From Flavobacterium hydrophilum (lineage in GTDB: Bacteria > Bacteroidota > Bacteroidia > Flavobacteriales > Flavobacteriaceae): a DNA stretch of 64,000 nt. Both the position numbers and the translations under genes were made by a program. This document shows, one piece after another, positions 1 to 8,284 of the stretch. The stretch is from assembly GCF_003202405.1 (NCBI RefSeq), contig NZ_QJHL01000004.1:248001-312000 (forward strand), in the 5' to 3' direction. The notes under the pieces were generated by a model. That model made no database searches. It was given only the letters and a program-made list of their open reading frames with translations, and was not told the DNA's origin. Numbering within the stretch: position 1 is the first letter of the stretch; each line of letters starts with the position of its first letter.

Positions 1-319
1 TCTTTCTAAAAAAATTACTTCCGGGATTTATAATTTTGCTGATGACGAAGTTTTATCAACAAATGAACTAATTGAAATTATATCTTCAGTTTTAAATAAG
101 AAAAAAGTTTCAATAGCATTTCATAAAGAAATAATAAATACTGTTGCCAAAGTGGGTGATTTAATAAATTTACCAATGAATTCAGAAAATGTTCAAAAAT
201 TAACTGAAAATTATAGGGTTTCAAATAAAAAAATAAAATTAGCTTTAGAAATTGACAAGTTACCCAATACCGCCCAAAAAGGATTAGAAAAAACAATAAA
301 AAGCTTCAAAAAGAAATAA
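1..319 (+). CDS. NAD-dependent sugar epimerase/dehydratase, C-terminal part (cut by window edge)
   Basis: The reading frame is open from base 2 to the TAA at 317-319 and encodes the last 105 residues of a protein whose start lies outside the window. The stretch GIYNFADDEVLSTNELIEII is typical of the substrate-binding C-terminal part of extended SDR nucleotide-sugar epimerases found in flavobacterial O-antigen loci, followed by a Lys-rich tail. The NAD-binding Rossmann part cannot be seen. The stop overlaps the next gene's start by one base (TAATG), which suggests translational coupling to the initiating glycosyltransferase. The exact substrate cannot be told from this fragment. Confidence 0.7.
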   Translation, partial: LSKKITSGIYNFADDEVLSTNELIEIISSVLNKKKVSIAFHKEIINTVAKVGDLINLPMNSENVQKLTENYRVSNKKIKLALEIDKLPNTAQKGLEKTIKSFKKK

Positions 320-1290
320 TGGCACATACAATATTGAGTTTTATCTTAATGATTTTAATGCTACTCTATTTTAAAATCGCAAACCACTTTAATATTATTG
401 ACAAACCCAACGGAAGAAGTTCACATACTGAAGTTACTTTACGAGGCGGCGGTATTATTTTTTGGTTCTCTGCATTGATTTATTTTGTACAGCATATACA
501 AAACAACTATTTTTTCTTTACCGGGATTACATTGGTAAGTTTAGTAAGTTTTTGGGATGATATACAGAGTTTATCTAATAAAATAAGGATTTCAATTCAT
601 TTTCTGGCAATTTCTTTAGTGTTTTATGATTTAGGGGTTTTTCATGAAATCTCTATTTTTGTGATTCTGGTGATTTATATTGCGGCCATTGGTTTTTTAA
701 ATATATATAATTTCATGGACGGTATAAACGGTATTACCGGTTTGTATACTCTGGTTATTATGGGATCATTGTTATATGTAAATAAAAATCTTCAGTTATT
801 TACTGACAGTGATTTTATAAAATATGCGATGATTGCCAGTTTGGTTTTTCTTTTCTTTAATTATAGAAAAAAGGCGAAATGCTTTGCCGGTGATGTAGGC
901 AGCATAGCAATTGCTTTTTGGATCATTTATTTTATTTTGAAACTTATTTTAGTAACAAATTCGGTAATCTGGATTTTGTTTTTTGCAGTTTATGGAACAG
1001 ATGGGGTTTGTACTATTTTGCATCGTTTGTACCTGAAACAAAATATTTTTGAAGCTCACCGTTTACACTTATATCAGGTTTTAACTAACGAATATAAAAT
1101 TCAGCACAGATTAGTAGCTTTATATTATGCCTTGGTACAAATAATAGTGTCCGGCGTAGTCATATCTTTATATCAAAAAGTTCATGAGGGACTAATATTT
1201 ACAATAGTTATAAGTCCTTTGTTTTGTATCTATATTTCGAAATTTTATTTGTTGAAAAAAAGCCATTTAAAGTTAAATCATGGATCCTAA
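319..1290 (+). CDS. WecA/WbpL-like undecaprenyl-phosphate sugar-1-phosphate transferase (GT4, MraY family)
   Basis: A polytopic membrane protein of 323 residues with about ten hydrophobic segments. It should move a HexNAc-1-phosphate from a UDP sugar to undecaprenyl phosphate at the inner face of the cytoplasmic membrane, starting a glycan repeat. Family motifs are visible: RGGG at 42-45, the DD pair at 80-81, NFMDGINGITG at 131-141, GDVGS at 191-195 and AHRLH near 246-250. Length and motifs fit the WecA/WbpL branch rather than MraY proper (about 360-400 aa), and no mur genes are nearby. It is coupled to the preceding epimerase, as in WbpV-WbpL type loci, and overlaps the next gene by 11 bases. 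Confidence 0.88.
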   Translation: MAHTILSFILMILMLLYFKIANHFNIIDKPNGRSSHTEVTLRGGGIIFWFSALIYFVQHIQNNYFFFTGITLVSLVSFWDDIQSLSNKIRISIHFLAISLVFYDLGVFHEISIFVILVIYIAAIGFLNIYNFMDGINGITGLYTLVIMGSLLYVNKNLQLFTDSDFIKYAMIASLVFLFFNYRKKAKCFAGDVGSIAIAFWIIYFILKLILVTNSVIWILFFAVYGTDGVCTILHRLYLKQNIFEAHRLHLYQVLTNEYKIQHRLVALYYALVQIIVSGVVISLYQKVHEGLIFTIVISPLFCIYISKFYLLKKSHLKLNHGS

Positions 1291-1705
1291 AATAATTCAG
1301 GGAGATAATTTCTCAGATCATCGCGGAACAATTTCGTTTGTAAACGATTTTAGTTTTAAAGACATAGAAAGATTTTACATCATTAGTAATTCTGATGAAA
1401 ATCCAATTCGTGCCTGGCAGGGACATAAATTAGATGCTAAAAATTTCTATTGCATAAACGGATCTTTTAAAATTCATTTTGTAAAAATTGATAATTGGGA
1501 AGACCCTTCTAAAGATTTACATATAGAAACTATAATCTTAAGTGCTTTAGAAAGCAAAATAGTACATATTCCAGCTGGTTATGCAAATGCAATAGAATCA
1601 CTGCAAACAGGTTCTAAGTTGATAACATTTTCGACCTTGGCATTAGCAAATACTAATGAGGAGTATGTTCGTTTTAGTTCAGATTATTGGAAAATTAATG
1701 AGTAA
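1280..1705 (+). CDS. Cupin-fold sugar epimerase/isomerase-like protein (WxcM/FdtA-RfbC superfamily)
   Basis: A 141-residue single-domain cupin protein. The opening (GDNFSDHRGTISFVNDF) and the core (RAWQGHKLDAKNFYCINGSF, then HIPAGYANAIESL) resemble the dTDP-4-dehydrorhamnose 3,5-epimerase-like and WxcM/FdtA 3,4-ketoisomerase families, which act on 4-keto-6-deoxy nucleotide sugars. It lacks the RGLHYQ active-site motif of true RfbC, which is encoded separately 1.1 kb downstream. It overlaps the flanking genes on both sides and sits next to a PglE-like aminotransferase, so it probably shapes the same 4-keto sugar pool. Whether it is an enzyme or a binding protein is open. Confidence 0.65.
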   Translation: MDPKIIQGDNFSDHRGTISFVNDFSFKDIERFYIISNSDENPIRAWQGHKLDAKNFYCINGSFKIHFVKIDNWEDPSKDLHIETIILSALESKIVHIPAGYANAIESLQTGSKLITFSTLALANTNEEYVRFSSDYWKINE

Positions 1706-2837
1706 TAAAAGAATTTTTTTATCCTTGCCGAAAAAAAGTGGTTTTGAAGATAAATACATTCAGAAAGCGCTTGATGATGACTGGATAACGACCGGTGGTC
1801 CAAATGTTAATGATTTTGAGGGAATTCTCGAAAAATATCTCGGAAATGAATCATATGTCGCTGCTTTAAATTCAGGAACGTCAGCGGTTCATCTGGCATT
1901 GGTTTTATTAGGAGTAAAATCAGGTGATGAGGTTATTTGTCAAAGTCTTACGTTTTCGGCATCAGCTAACCCTATTTTATATCAGGGAGCTATCCCGGTT
2001 TTTGTAGATAGTGAACCTGAAACCTGGAATATTTGTCCTGAAAACCTTGAAGTTGCAATTCAGGATAGAATTAAGAAAGGTAAAAAACCTAAAGCTATCA
2101 TAGCGGTTCATCTGTATGGAAATCCATATAAGGTTGAAGAAATCCATAGAATTGCAGACCAATATGAAATTCCAATTATTGAAGACAGTGCAGAGGCTCT
2201 TGGGAGCTCTTACAAGGGCAAGATGTGCGGCACTTTAGGTGCTTTTGGAGTTCTGTCTTTTAATGGAAATAAAATTATTACGACCTCTAGTGGCGGGGCT
2301 TTAATTTCTAACTCGAAATTATCAAAAGAGAAAGCTGTTTTTTATGCAACTCAATCAAAAGATGATGCTGTACATTACCAGCATAGCCAAATAGGATATA
2401 ATTACAGGATGAGTAATGTTTGTGCGGGCATAGGTCTTGGACAGATGAAAATTCTAAAGCAAAATATCGATGACAGAAGAGAAATAAATTGCTTTTATCA
2501 AACAATTTTTAAAAGCATAGATGAAATTGAACTTTTTCAGATAACTAATAATGATTGTTTTTCAAATTATTGGTTAAGCACAATTTTAGTAGAAAACAGC
2601 GCTAAAAAAAATATAAACAGGGAAAATTTAAGACTCGCTTTTGAGAATGCAAATATTGAATGCCGTCCGCTTTGGAAACCAATGCATTTGCAGCCTGTTT
2701 TTTCAGATTATCCATATTATGGCAATAATGTTGCTGGTGATCTATTCGAAAGAGGTCTGTGTCTTCCTTCAGGATCTAATTTAACAACAGAGGATAAAAA
2801 TAGAATTAAGAAAGTAATTACTACTTTCACCAAATAA
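1698..2837 (+). CDS. PglE-like DegT/DnrJ/EryC1/StrS aminotransferase (UDP-4-keto-6-deoxy-HexNAc type)
   Basis: PLP-dependent aminotransferase of 379 residues from the ATG at 1698, which overlaps the cupin gene by 8 bases. An upstream ATG at 1656 lies inside that gene and would add an unconserved leader. Visible features: GTSAVHLAL near 60-68 for phosphate binding, the ED pair at 162-163, EALGS, and the PLP lysine K192 in SFNGNKIITTSSGG. RPLWKPMHLQPVF and ERGLCLPSG near the C-terminus closely match Campylobacter PglE (UDP-bacillosamine 4-aminotransferase) as I remember it. A PglF-like dehydratase that could supply the 4-keto substrate is encoded at 5.3 kb. No PglD-like acetyltransferase was found in the window. 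Exact substrate is inferred. Confidence 0.82.
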   Translation: MSNKRIFLSLPKKSGFEDKYIQKALDDDWITTGGPNVNDFEGILEKYLGNESYVAALNSGTSAVHLALVLLGVKSGDEVICQSLTFSASANPILYQGAIPVFVDSEPETWNICPENLEVAIQDRIKKGKKPKAIIAVHLYGNPYKVEEIHRIADQYEIPIIEDSAEALGSSYKGKMCGTLGAFGVLSFNGNKIITTSSGGALISNSKLSKEKAVFYATQSKDDAVHYQHSQIGYNYRMSNVCAGIGLGQMKILKQNIDDRREINCFYQTIFKSIDEIELFQITNNDCFSNYWLSTILVENSAKKNINRENLRLAFENANIECRPLWKPMHLQPVFSDYPYYGNNVAGDLFERGLCLPSGSNLTTEDKNRIKKVITTFTK

Positions 2838-2854
2838 ATAGACATAATATTAAT

Positions 2855-3403
2855 ATGAAAATTGAAGAAACATTTATAAAAGATTTGATAATAATAGAGC
2901 CAACTGTTTTTGGAGATGAGAGAGGTTATTTTTTTGAATGTTACAGTAAAACTAAATTTGAAGATTTAGGCATAGATATTGATTTTGTTCAGGATAATCA
3001 ATCTTTTTCTAAAAAGGGAACTTTAAGGGGACTACATTATCAAAACCCTCCTTTCGCTCAAACTAAATTAATTCGTGTTTTAGAAGGCGAAATTATTGAT
3101 GTTGCTGTAGATTTAAGAAAAGGCTCTCTAACTTATGGAAAATCATTTAGCATTTCGCTTTCGGCAGAAAATAAAAAACAATTATTAGTACCTCAGGGTT
3201 TTGCGCATGGCTTTTCTGTTATTACCGAAACGGCTTCGGTAATGTACAAATGTGATCAGTTTTATAATAAAGAGTCTGAAGGCGGAATTAAATTTGATGA
3301 TCCATCTTTAAATATTGATTGGGGTATGAATCTGGGAGAAGCAATAGTTTCTGAAAAAGATCAGATTTTGCCTTTTATAGAAAATTGTAACAGTTTGTTT
3401 TAA
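2855..3403 (+). CDS. rfbC: dTDP-4-dehydrorhamnose 3,5-epimerase
   Basis: 182-residue cupin enzyme of normal length that converts dTDP-4-keto-6-deoxy-D-glucose to dTDP-4-keto-L-rhamnose. The active-site motif RGLHYQNPP carries His61. VDLRKGSLTYG, LLVPQGFAHGFSV and MYKCDQFYN with Tyr131 are also in place. Its stop overlaps the rfbD start by one base (TAATG), so the two are translated together. With rfbD and rfbA it gives three of the four dTDP-L-rhamnose enzymes; rfbB is not in this window. Confidence 0.95.
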   Translation: MKIEETFIKDLIIIEPTVFGDERGYFFECYSKTKFEDLGIDIDFVQDNQSFSKKGTLRGLHYQNPPFAQTKLIRVLEGEIIDVAVDLRKGSLTYGKSFSISLSAENKKQLLVPQGFAHGFSVITETASVMYKCDQFYNKESEGGIKFDDPSLNIDWGMNLGEAIVSEKDQILPFIENCNSLF

Positions 3404-4248
3404 TGAAGAAAATATTAGTAACAGGAGCTAACGGACAATTAGGATCTGAACTTTCTGAACTTTCCTCAGGTTATTCTCAGTACGAATGGGTTTTTGCTGA
3501 CAGATCTCAAATTACATTAGATAATTTAAATTTACTAAAAACACAATTAAGTAAAATACATCCGGATATAATTTTAAACTGTGGAGCTTATACAGCTGTT
3601 GATAAGGCAGAATCAGAAAAAGATCTAGCTTTTACTATAAACCATTTGGCAGTAGAAGTGATAGCAAAGTATGCAAAAATTAATGATATAAAATTAATCC
3701 ATATTTCTACAGATTATGTTTTTGACGGAACTTCTTCTGTAGCTTTAAATGAGGAAGCTGAAACAAATCCGATAAACATTTATGGAGCAAGTAAACGTGC
3801 TGGCGAAATAGCTTGCTTAAAAGAAAATCCAGACTCAATAATTATAAGAACTTCTTGGGTTTATAGTAAATTTGGAAATAATTTTGTTAAAACAATGCAG
3901 GGTTTGATGAAGGAAAGAGAATCCTTAAATGTGGTTAATGATCAAATAGGTTCTCCAACTTATGCTGCTGATTTGGCATTTGCTATGGCAATTATTTTAG
4001 GATCTGACAAATGGGTGCCCGGTATCTATAATTATTCGAACGAAGGAGAAATAAGTTGGTATGAATTTGCGTTGAGCATAAAAGAATTTGGAAATTATAA
4101 TTGTAATGTGGAAGGAATTCCATCAGTCTCATATCCAACTCCAGCCAAACGCCCTGAGTTTTCATTGTTGGATAAGAAAAAAATAAAAAGAATTTATAAT
4201 TTAGATGTTCCGAATTATAAAGAGAGCTTAAAAAAGATGTTTATTTAA
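3403..4248 (+). CDS. rfbD: dTDP-4-dehydrorhamnose reductase
   Basis: 281-residue short-chain reductase that makes dTDP-L-rhamnose with NAD(P)H. Visible features are the nucleotide loop GANGQLGSEL at 8-17, STDYVFDG at 102-109, and the YGASK catalytic pair Tyr127/Lys131. Near the C-terminus, TPAKRPEFSLLD is the usual substrate-loop sequence of RfbD. It directly follows rfbC with a one-base overlap, and rfbA starts 65 bases further on after a stem-loop. Confidence 0.95.
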   Translation: MKKILVTGANGQLGSELSELSSGYSQYEWVFADRSQITLDNLNLLKTQLSKIHPDIILNCGAYTAVDKAESEKDLAFTINHLAVEVIAKYAKINDIKLIHISTDYVFDGTSSVALNEEAETNPINIYGASKRAGEIACLKENPDSIIIRTSWVYSKFGNNFVKTMQGLMKERESLNVVNDQIGSPTYAADLAFAMAIILGSDKWVPGIYNYSNEGEISWYEFALSIKEFGNYNCNVEGIPSVSYPTPAKRPEFSLLDKKKIKRIYNLDVPNYKESLKKMFI

Positions 4249-4253
4249 AAAAT

Positions 4254-4301
4254 TTTTAGGTTTAGAATTAAAATTTCTAGTCAGGAAATCTAAAACTAAA
4301 A
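4254..4301 (+). other. Nested stem-loop between rfbD and rfbA
   Basis: TTTTAGGTTTAGA (4254-4266) can pair with TCTAAAACTAAAA (4289-4301) with one mismatch, and inside it ATTTC (4273-4277) pairs with GAAAT (4285-4289) around a 7-base loop, the arms sharing one base at 4289. No T-tract follows, so it is unlikely to be an intrinsic terminator. It could be an mRNA processing or stability element, or simply an AT-rich coincidence. Confidence 0.35.
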
Positions 4302-4313
4302 TCTTAATTATAT

Positions 4314-5198
4314 ATGAAAGGAATTATATTAGCCGGCGGATCAGGAACAAGATTACACCCCCTGACTCTTGCAATGAGTAAACAAATGATGCCGGTGTAT
4401 GATAAACCAATGATTTATTATCCATTGTCAACATTGATGATGTCGGGAATAAATGAAATACTGATTATTTCTACACCTCATGATTTACCAAATTTTAAAA
4501 AATTATTAGGAGATGGTACTAATTTAGGATGTAAATTTAGTTATGCCGAACAAACTATTCCAAATGGTTTGGCACAGGCTTTTGTAATTGGAGAAGATTT
4601 TATAGGAAATGATGATGTAGCTTTAATATTAGGAGACAACATATTTTTCGGATCTAATATGCAGGAGCTTTTGAAATCAAATACAAAACCAAACGGAGGC
4701 GTCGTTTTTGCTTACCATGTTTCCGATCCTGAAAGATATGGAGTAGTAGAATTTGATGAGAAATTGAAAGCGGTATCTATTGAAGAAAAACCGAAATATC
4801 CAAAGTCAAGTTACGCCGTTCCCGGATTGTATTTTTATGACAATTCAGTTGTTGAAATAGCTAAAAATATTCAGCCAAGTGCTCGGGGCGAATATGAAAT
4901 CACAGACGTCAATAAAGTTTATTTAGAAAAAGGACTATTGAAAGTAGGCATTTTAAGCAGAGGAACTGCATGGTTAGACACAGGAACCTTCAACAGCTTG
5001 ATGCAAGCCGGACAGTTTGTTCAGGTTTTAGAAGAAAGACAAGGTTTAAAAGTGGGGTGCATTGAGGAAATTGCCTGGAGACAAGGTTTTATTTCGGATC
5101 AGCAATTAGAAGAACTCGCATTACCATTGGTAAAATCTGGTTATGGATCTTATCTCATCGAATTTTTAAAACAAAAGAAAAAAGGAAGCAGATTTTAA
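4314..5198 (+). CDS. rfbA: Glucose-1-phosphate thymidylyltransferase
   Basis: 294-residue nucleotidyltransferase of the usual RfbA length that joins dTTP and glucose-1-phosphate to dTDP-glucose, the entry step for dTDP-rhamnose and dTDP-amino-sugars. The N-terminal signature GGSGTRLHPLT is at 8-18, with KQMMPVYDKPMIYYPLSTLM, the GDN metal region, EEKPKYPKSSYAVPGLYFYD and WLDTGT following. It lies downstream of rfbC-rfbD in the same direction. The gene order rfbC-rfbD-rfbA without rfbB is unusual, so the dehydratase must be encoded elsewhere, possibly just left of the window. Confidence 0.95.
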   Translation: MKGIILAGGSGTRLHPLTLAMSKQMMPVYDKPMIYYPLSTLMMSGINEILIISTPHDLPNFKKLLGDGTNLGCKFSYAEQTIPNGLAQAFVIGEDFIGNDDVALILGDNIFFGSNMQELLKSNTKPNGGVVFAYHVSDPERYGVVEFDEKLKAVSIEEKPKYPKSSYAVPGLYFYDNSVVEIAKNIQPSARGEYEITDVNKVYLEKGLLKVGILSRGTAWLDTGTFNSLMQAGQFVQVLEERQGLKVGCIEEIAWRQGFISDQQLEELALPLVKSGYGSYLIEFLKQKKKGSRF

Positions 5199-5235
5199 TT
5201 TTAGAGAGAAATATATTTTTAGAATCATTAATTAG

Positions 5236-5243
5236 TACTTTTG
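5236..5243 (+). promoter_or_regulatory. Possible Bacteroidota -7 promoter element upstream of the PglF-like gene
   Basis: TACTTTTG matches the TAnnTTTG consensus of the Bacteroidota primary sigma factor. No clear -33 TTTG lies at the right spacing, so this is only a candidate. It would put a transcript start near 5250, about 30 bases before the first possible start codon of the next gene. Confidence 0.35.
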
Positions 5244-5304
5244 TAAGTGTGCTGAGTTTTCAATACTAAATAAAAAGAATTTGAATACCGATAAACCAAC
5301 CAAA

Positions 5305-7248
5305 ATGTCTGCTTTGCTGCATAACAGTTTTTCGCCAAGAAATCTTAAAGCAAATATTAATAACCTTAGTTATTTGCCAAGATGGATTATCGTTGGTATT
5401 GATATAATGGTTCTTATCTTTTCATTTACATTTACTTATATGCTGTTTGAAGGAACAGCATTAGGTTACATTATAACATCATATCATTTTTATTTTGTAT
5501 CCAGCCTTATTTTTGTCAATGTATTTTTCTTCTGGCTATTTAGGACATATTCAGGAATAATCAGGCACTCCTCTTATATTGATGCAATAAAGTTGTTGTT
5601 TTCTCAAATGTCGGTTTTGATTTTCTTTTTAATTTTCAATTTAGTTTTTGAATTATATTCAGGTCATAAGGCATTTTTAAATACGGCACTTTTTATAAAT
5701 TTAGTACTTTCTTTTTGTGGATTATTCTTATATAGAGTAGTTGTAAAACAAACTTTTGAAATCTATTTTTCAGAAAAAGCAGATTCTAAATTAATACGGA
5801 CAGTTATCTATGGTACAGATGCTAATGCAATTTCAGTTGCAAACGCATTAAAATTCGAAACTCCTTCGAGGTTTAAGATTGTTGGTTTTGTAGATAAGAA
5901 CAATCAAAATGCTTCTAAACGAATGTTAGATTTGCCTATATTGATTCAAAAGAAAAAATTACCGGCGTTAATGCGATCAGTAGCAGCTGAAGCTGTTATT
6001 ATCGCAGATAAAAGTTTATCAAAAGAAGAACAGTTAATTATTGTTGATCAGTGTTTAGAATTCAATTACAGAGTCTATACTGTGCCATTAATTTCGGATT
6101 GGGAGAACCAAAAAGAAATTTCTCAAAAGGTAAAAAATATTCAGATTGAGGATTTATTAGAAAGAAAACCAATTGTATTAGACAGTAAATTAATATCTAA
6201 ACAATTAAAGGATAAGGTTATACTTATTACTGGTGCCGCTGGTTCTATTGGAAGCGAAATTGTAAGACAGGTTTTAGGATTTAATCCCAAAACAATTGTG
6301 ATTTTAGATCACGCAGAAACGCCTTTGCATAATTTATGTTTGGAAACCCTCGCATTAGATTCTCAAACTAAAATAAGAGCTGTTATTGCAGATGTTAAAA
6401 GTAAGAAAGCTTTAGAAAAAGTATTTGATGATTTTAGGCCACAGGTGGTTTTTCATGCCGCAGCTTATAAACACGTCCCGTTAATGGAAGAGAATCCTTC
6501 ACAAGCAATCCTTACAAACGTTAAGGGGACAAAAAATTTAGCCGATTTATCTTGTAAGTATAAGGTGAAGAAATTTGTAATGGTTTCTACTGATAAAGCT
6601 GTAAATCCTAGTAATGTTATGGGAGCCAGCAAACGCATTGCCGAAAAATATGTTCAGTCTTTATTTTTGAAAAATAAAAGAGAAAAAGTAGAAGGTGTTA
6701 CAAAATTTATTACAACCCGGTTTGGGAATGTTTTAGGTTCTAATGGTTCTGTAGTTCCATTATTTACAAGACAAATAGCAGAGGGAGGTCCTGTTACCAT
6801 AACCCATCAGGATATTATTCGTTACTTTATGACTATTCCTGAAGCCTGTCAGTTGGTTCTGGAAGCCGGAGCAATGGGAAATGGCGGAGAAATATATATC
6901 TTTGACATGGGAAAACCGGTAAGGATTATTGATTTAGCAAAAAAAATGATTAAGTTAGCCGGTTTCATTCCTGATAAAGAGATAAAAATAAAAATTGTAG
7001 GCCTTAGGCCCGGTGAAAAATTATACGAAGAATTATTAAATGATACTTCGAAAACTTTGCCTACATATCATAACAAAATTATGATAGCTCAAGAAATTCA
7101 GGATGAATATGAAAATTTACATACTGAAATTGAAGAGCTCATAGCAATTGCTAATTTTTACAGTAATGATGAGATAGTAGGGAAAATGAAAAAAATTGTT
7201 CCTGAATTTAAAAGTATGAATTCTACTTTTGAAGTTTTGGATAAATAA
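5305..7248 (+). CDS. Membrane nucleotide-sugar 4,6-dehydratase/epimerase (PglF/WbpM/CapD/FlaA1-like)
   Basis: 647 residues from the ATG at 5305; a TTG at 5281 in the same frame would add 8 residues. About four membrane segments occupy the first 160 residues, then a Rossmann-like region and the catalytic SDR domain with GAAGSIGSEI from about residue 310. The family's STDKAVNPSNVMGASKR is present: the TDK triad (T429, D430, K431) is kept, and Met takes the usual Tyr position of YxxxK, as in PglF and WbpM. It likely makes UDP-4-keto-6-deoxy-HexNAc for the PglE-like aminotransferase. It is the last gene before a terminator. Confidence 0.87.
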   Translation: MSALLHNSFSPRNLKANINNLSYLPRWIIVGIDIMVLIFSFTFTYMLFEGTALGYIITSYHFYFVSSLIFVNVFFFWLFRTYSGIIRHSSYIDAIKLLFSQMSVLIFFLIFNLVFELYSGHKAFLNTALFINLVLSFCGLFLYRVVVKQTFEIYFSEKADSKLIRTVIYGTDANAISVANALKFETPSRFKIVGFVDKNNQNASKRMLDLPILIQKKKLPALMRSVAAEAVIIADKSLSKEEQLIIVDQCLEFNYRVYTVPLISDWENQKEISQKVKNIQIEDLLERKPIVLDSKLISKQLKDKVILITGAAGSIGSEIVRQVLGFNPKTIVILDHAETPLHNLCLETLALDSQTKIRAVIADVKSKKALEKVFDDFRPQVVFHAAAYKHVPLMEENPSQAILTNVKGTKNLADLSCKYKVKKFVMVSTDKAVNPSNVMGASKRIAEKYVQSLFLKNKREKVEGVTKFITTRFGNVLGSNGSVVPLFTRQIAEGGPVTITHQDIIRYFMTIPEACQLVLEAGAMGNGGEIYIFDMGKPVRIIDLAKKMIKLAGFIPDKEIKIKIVGLRPGEKLYEELLNDTSKTLPTYHNKIMIAQEIQDEYENLHTEIEELIAIANFYSNDEIVGKMKKIVPEFKSMNSTFEVLDK

Positions 7249-7280
7249 ATGGTTGAATATTAGTTATATTATAATATATA

Positions 7281-7317
7281 AAAAAGGTGTTTTATGAAAA
7301 CGCCTTTTTGTTTTTTA
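7281..7317 (+). terminator. Intrinsic terminator after the PglF-like gene
   Basis: AAAAAGGTGTTTT, a short ATG loop, then AAAACGCCTTTTT forms a hairpin (with a G-T wobble) followed by TTGTTTTTT. It closes the first block of the polysaccharide locus and means wzm/wzt and what follows need a separate promoter. It is the clearest intrinsic terminator I see inside the 38-kb cluster. Confidence 0.75.
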
Positions 7318-7357
7318 ATTCTTTTCTGAGCAGGTAAAAATCCTGTTAATTTGTAAC

Positions 7358-8224
7358 ATGAGTAATATTAAAAGTAATAAAGACTGGTTGTTTGAAATAA
7401 CACCAAAAAATAATTTCTTCTCCCTTAATTTTAAAGAAATTTGGCAATATAGGGATTTATTATTTTTGTTTGTAAAACGAGATGTTATCACGGTTTATAA
7501 ACAAACAGTTTTGGGGCCGCTTTGGTATTTAATTCAGCCTTTGTTTACATCGGTTACTTTTACTATAATTTTTAATAATGTTGCCGGAATCAATACAGGA
7601 ACAATACCTCCGTTTTTATTTAATTTAGCCGGAGTAACGGTTTGGAATTATTTCACTGCATGTCTTAATGGTACATCAGATACTTTTAAAGCAAACGCAA
7701 ATATTTTTGGAAAAGTTTATTTTCCCAGAATCATAACACCACTCTCAGTTGTAATTTCTAATTTAATTAAATTCGGAATTCAATTTATTATTTTCATTGT
7801 TTTTTATATTTTTTATTACATAAAAGGCGCTAATTTAGGAGTGAACTGGTTAGTATTGTTTTTTCCAATTTTGATTGCGGTTATGGGACTTTTAGGATTG
7901 GGATTAGGGATGCTGATTTCTTCTATGGTTACTAAATACCGTGATTTAAGTAATTTGGTAACTTTTGGTGTACAATTATTAATGTATTTGTCCGCTGTTA
8001 TGTATCCTATGGCATTAGTAGTGGATAAATTACCCAAATTTGGCTGGCTGGTTCACTATAATCCATTAGCTTATATCATTGAAACTGCCCGTTTTATGCT
8101 TTTAAACACCGGAGAAATTTCAATTTTAGGATTAGGCTATACTTTACTGGTTACAGTAGCTGTGTTTTTTGGCGGGATTTTGATTTTTAATAAAACAGAG
8201 AAAAGTTTTATAGACACTGTTTAG
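7358..8224 (+). CDS. wzm: ABC-2 type polysaccharide exporter permease (Wzm-like)
   Basis: 288-residue membrane permease with six predicted hydrophobic segments. The N-terminal cytoplasmic part has LNFKEIWQYRDLLFLFVKRD and YKQTVLGPLWYLIQPLF, hallmarks of the Wzm/KpsM/TagG family, which exports undecaprenyl-linked glycans or teichoic acids through the inner membrane. The ATPase partner is encoded 60 bases downstream. It follows a terminator by about 40 bases, so a promoter is expected just upstream; TTAATTTG at 7347-7354 is only a partial -7 match. Confidence 0.9.
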   Translation: MSNIKSNKDWLFEITPKNNFFSLNFKEIWQYRDLLFLFVKRDVITVYKQTVLGPLWYLIQPLFTSVTFTIIFNNVAGINTGTIPPFLFNLAGVTVWNYFTACLNGTSDTFKANANIFGKVYFPRIITPLSVVISNLIKFGIQFIIFIVFYIFYYIKGANLGVNWLVLFFPILIAVMGLLGLGLGMLISSMVTKYRDLSNLVTFGVQLLMYLSAVMYPMALVVDKLPKFGWLVHYNPLAYIIETARFMLLNTGEISILGLGYTLLVTVAVFFGGILIFNKTEKSFIDTV

Positions 8225-8284
8225 AAGTTAATTTAACCAGATGGCGTTTTCAAACAATTTACAATTCATAATTACAATTCATAG

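Noticed and set aside
319..1290. MraY (peptidoglycan precursor transferase)
   Set aside because: The protein is too short, and it sits in a sugar locus with no mur genes; it fits WecA/WbpL.
1656..1697. Upstream ATG extension of the PglE-like gene
   Set aside because: It lies within the cupin gene, and the family N-terminus fits the ATG at 1698.
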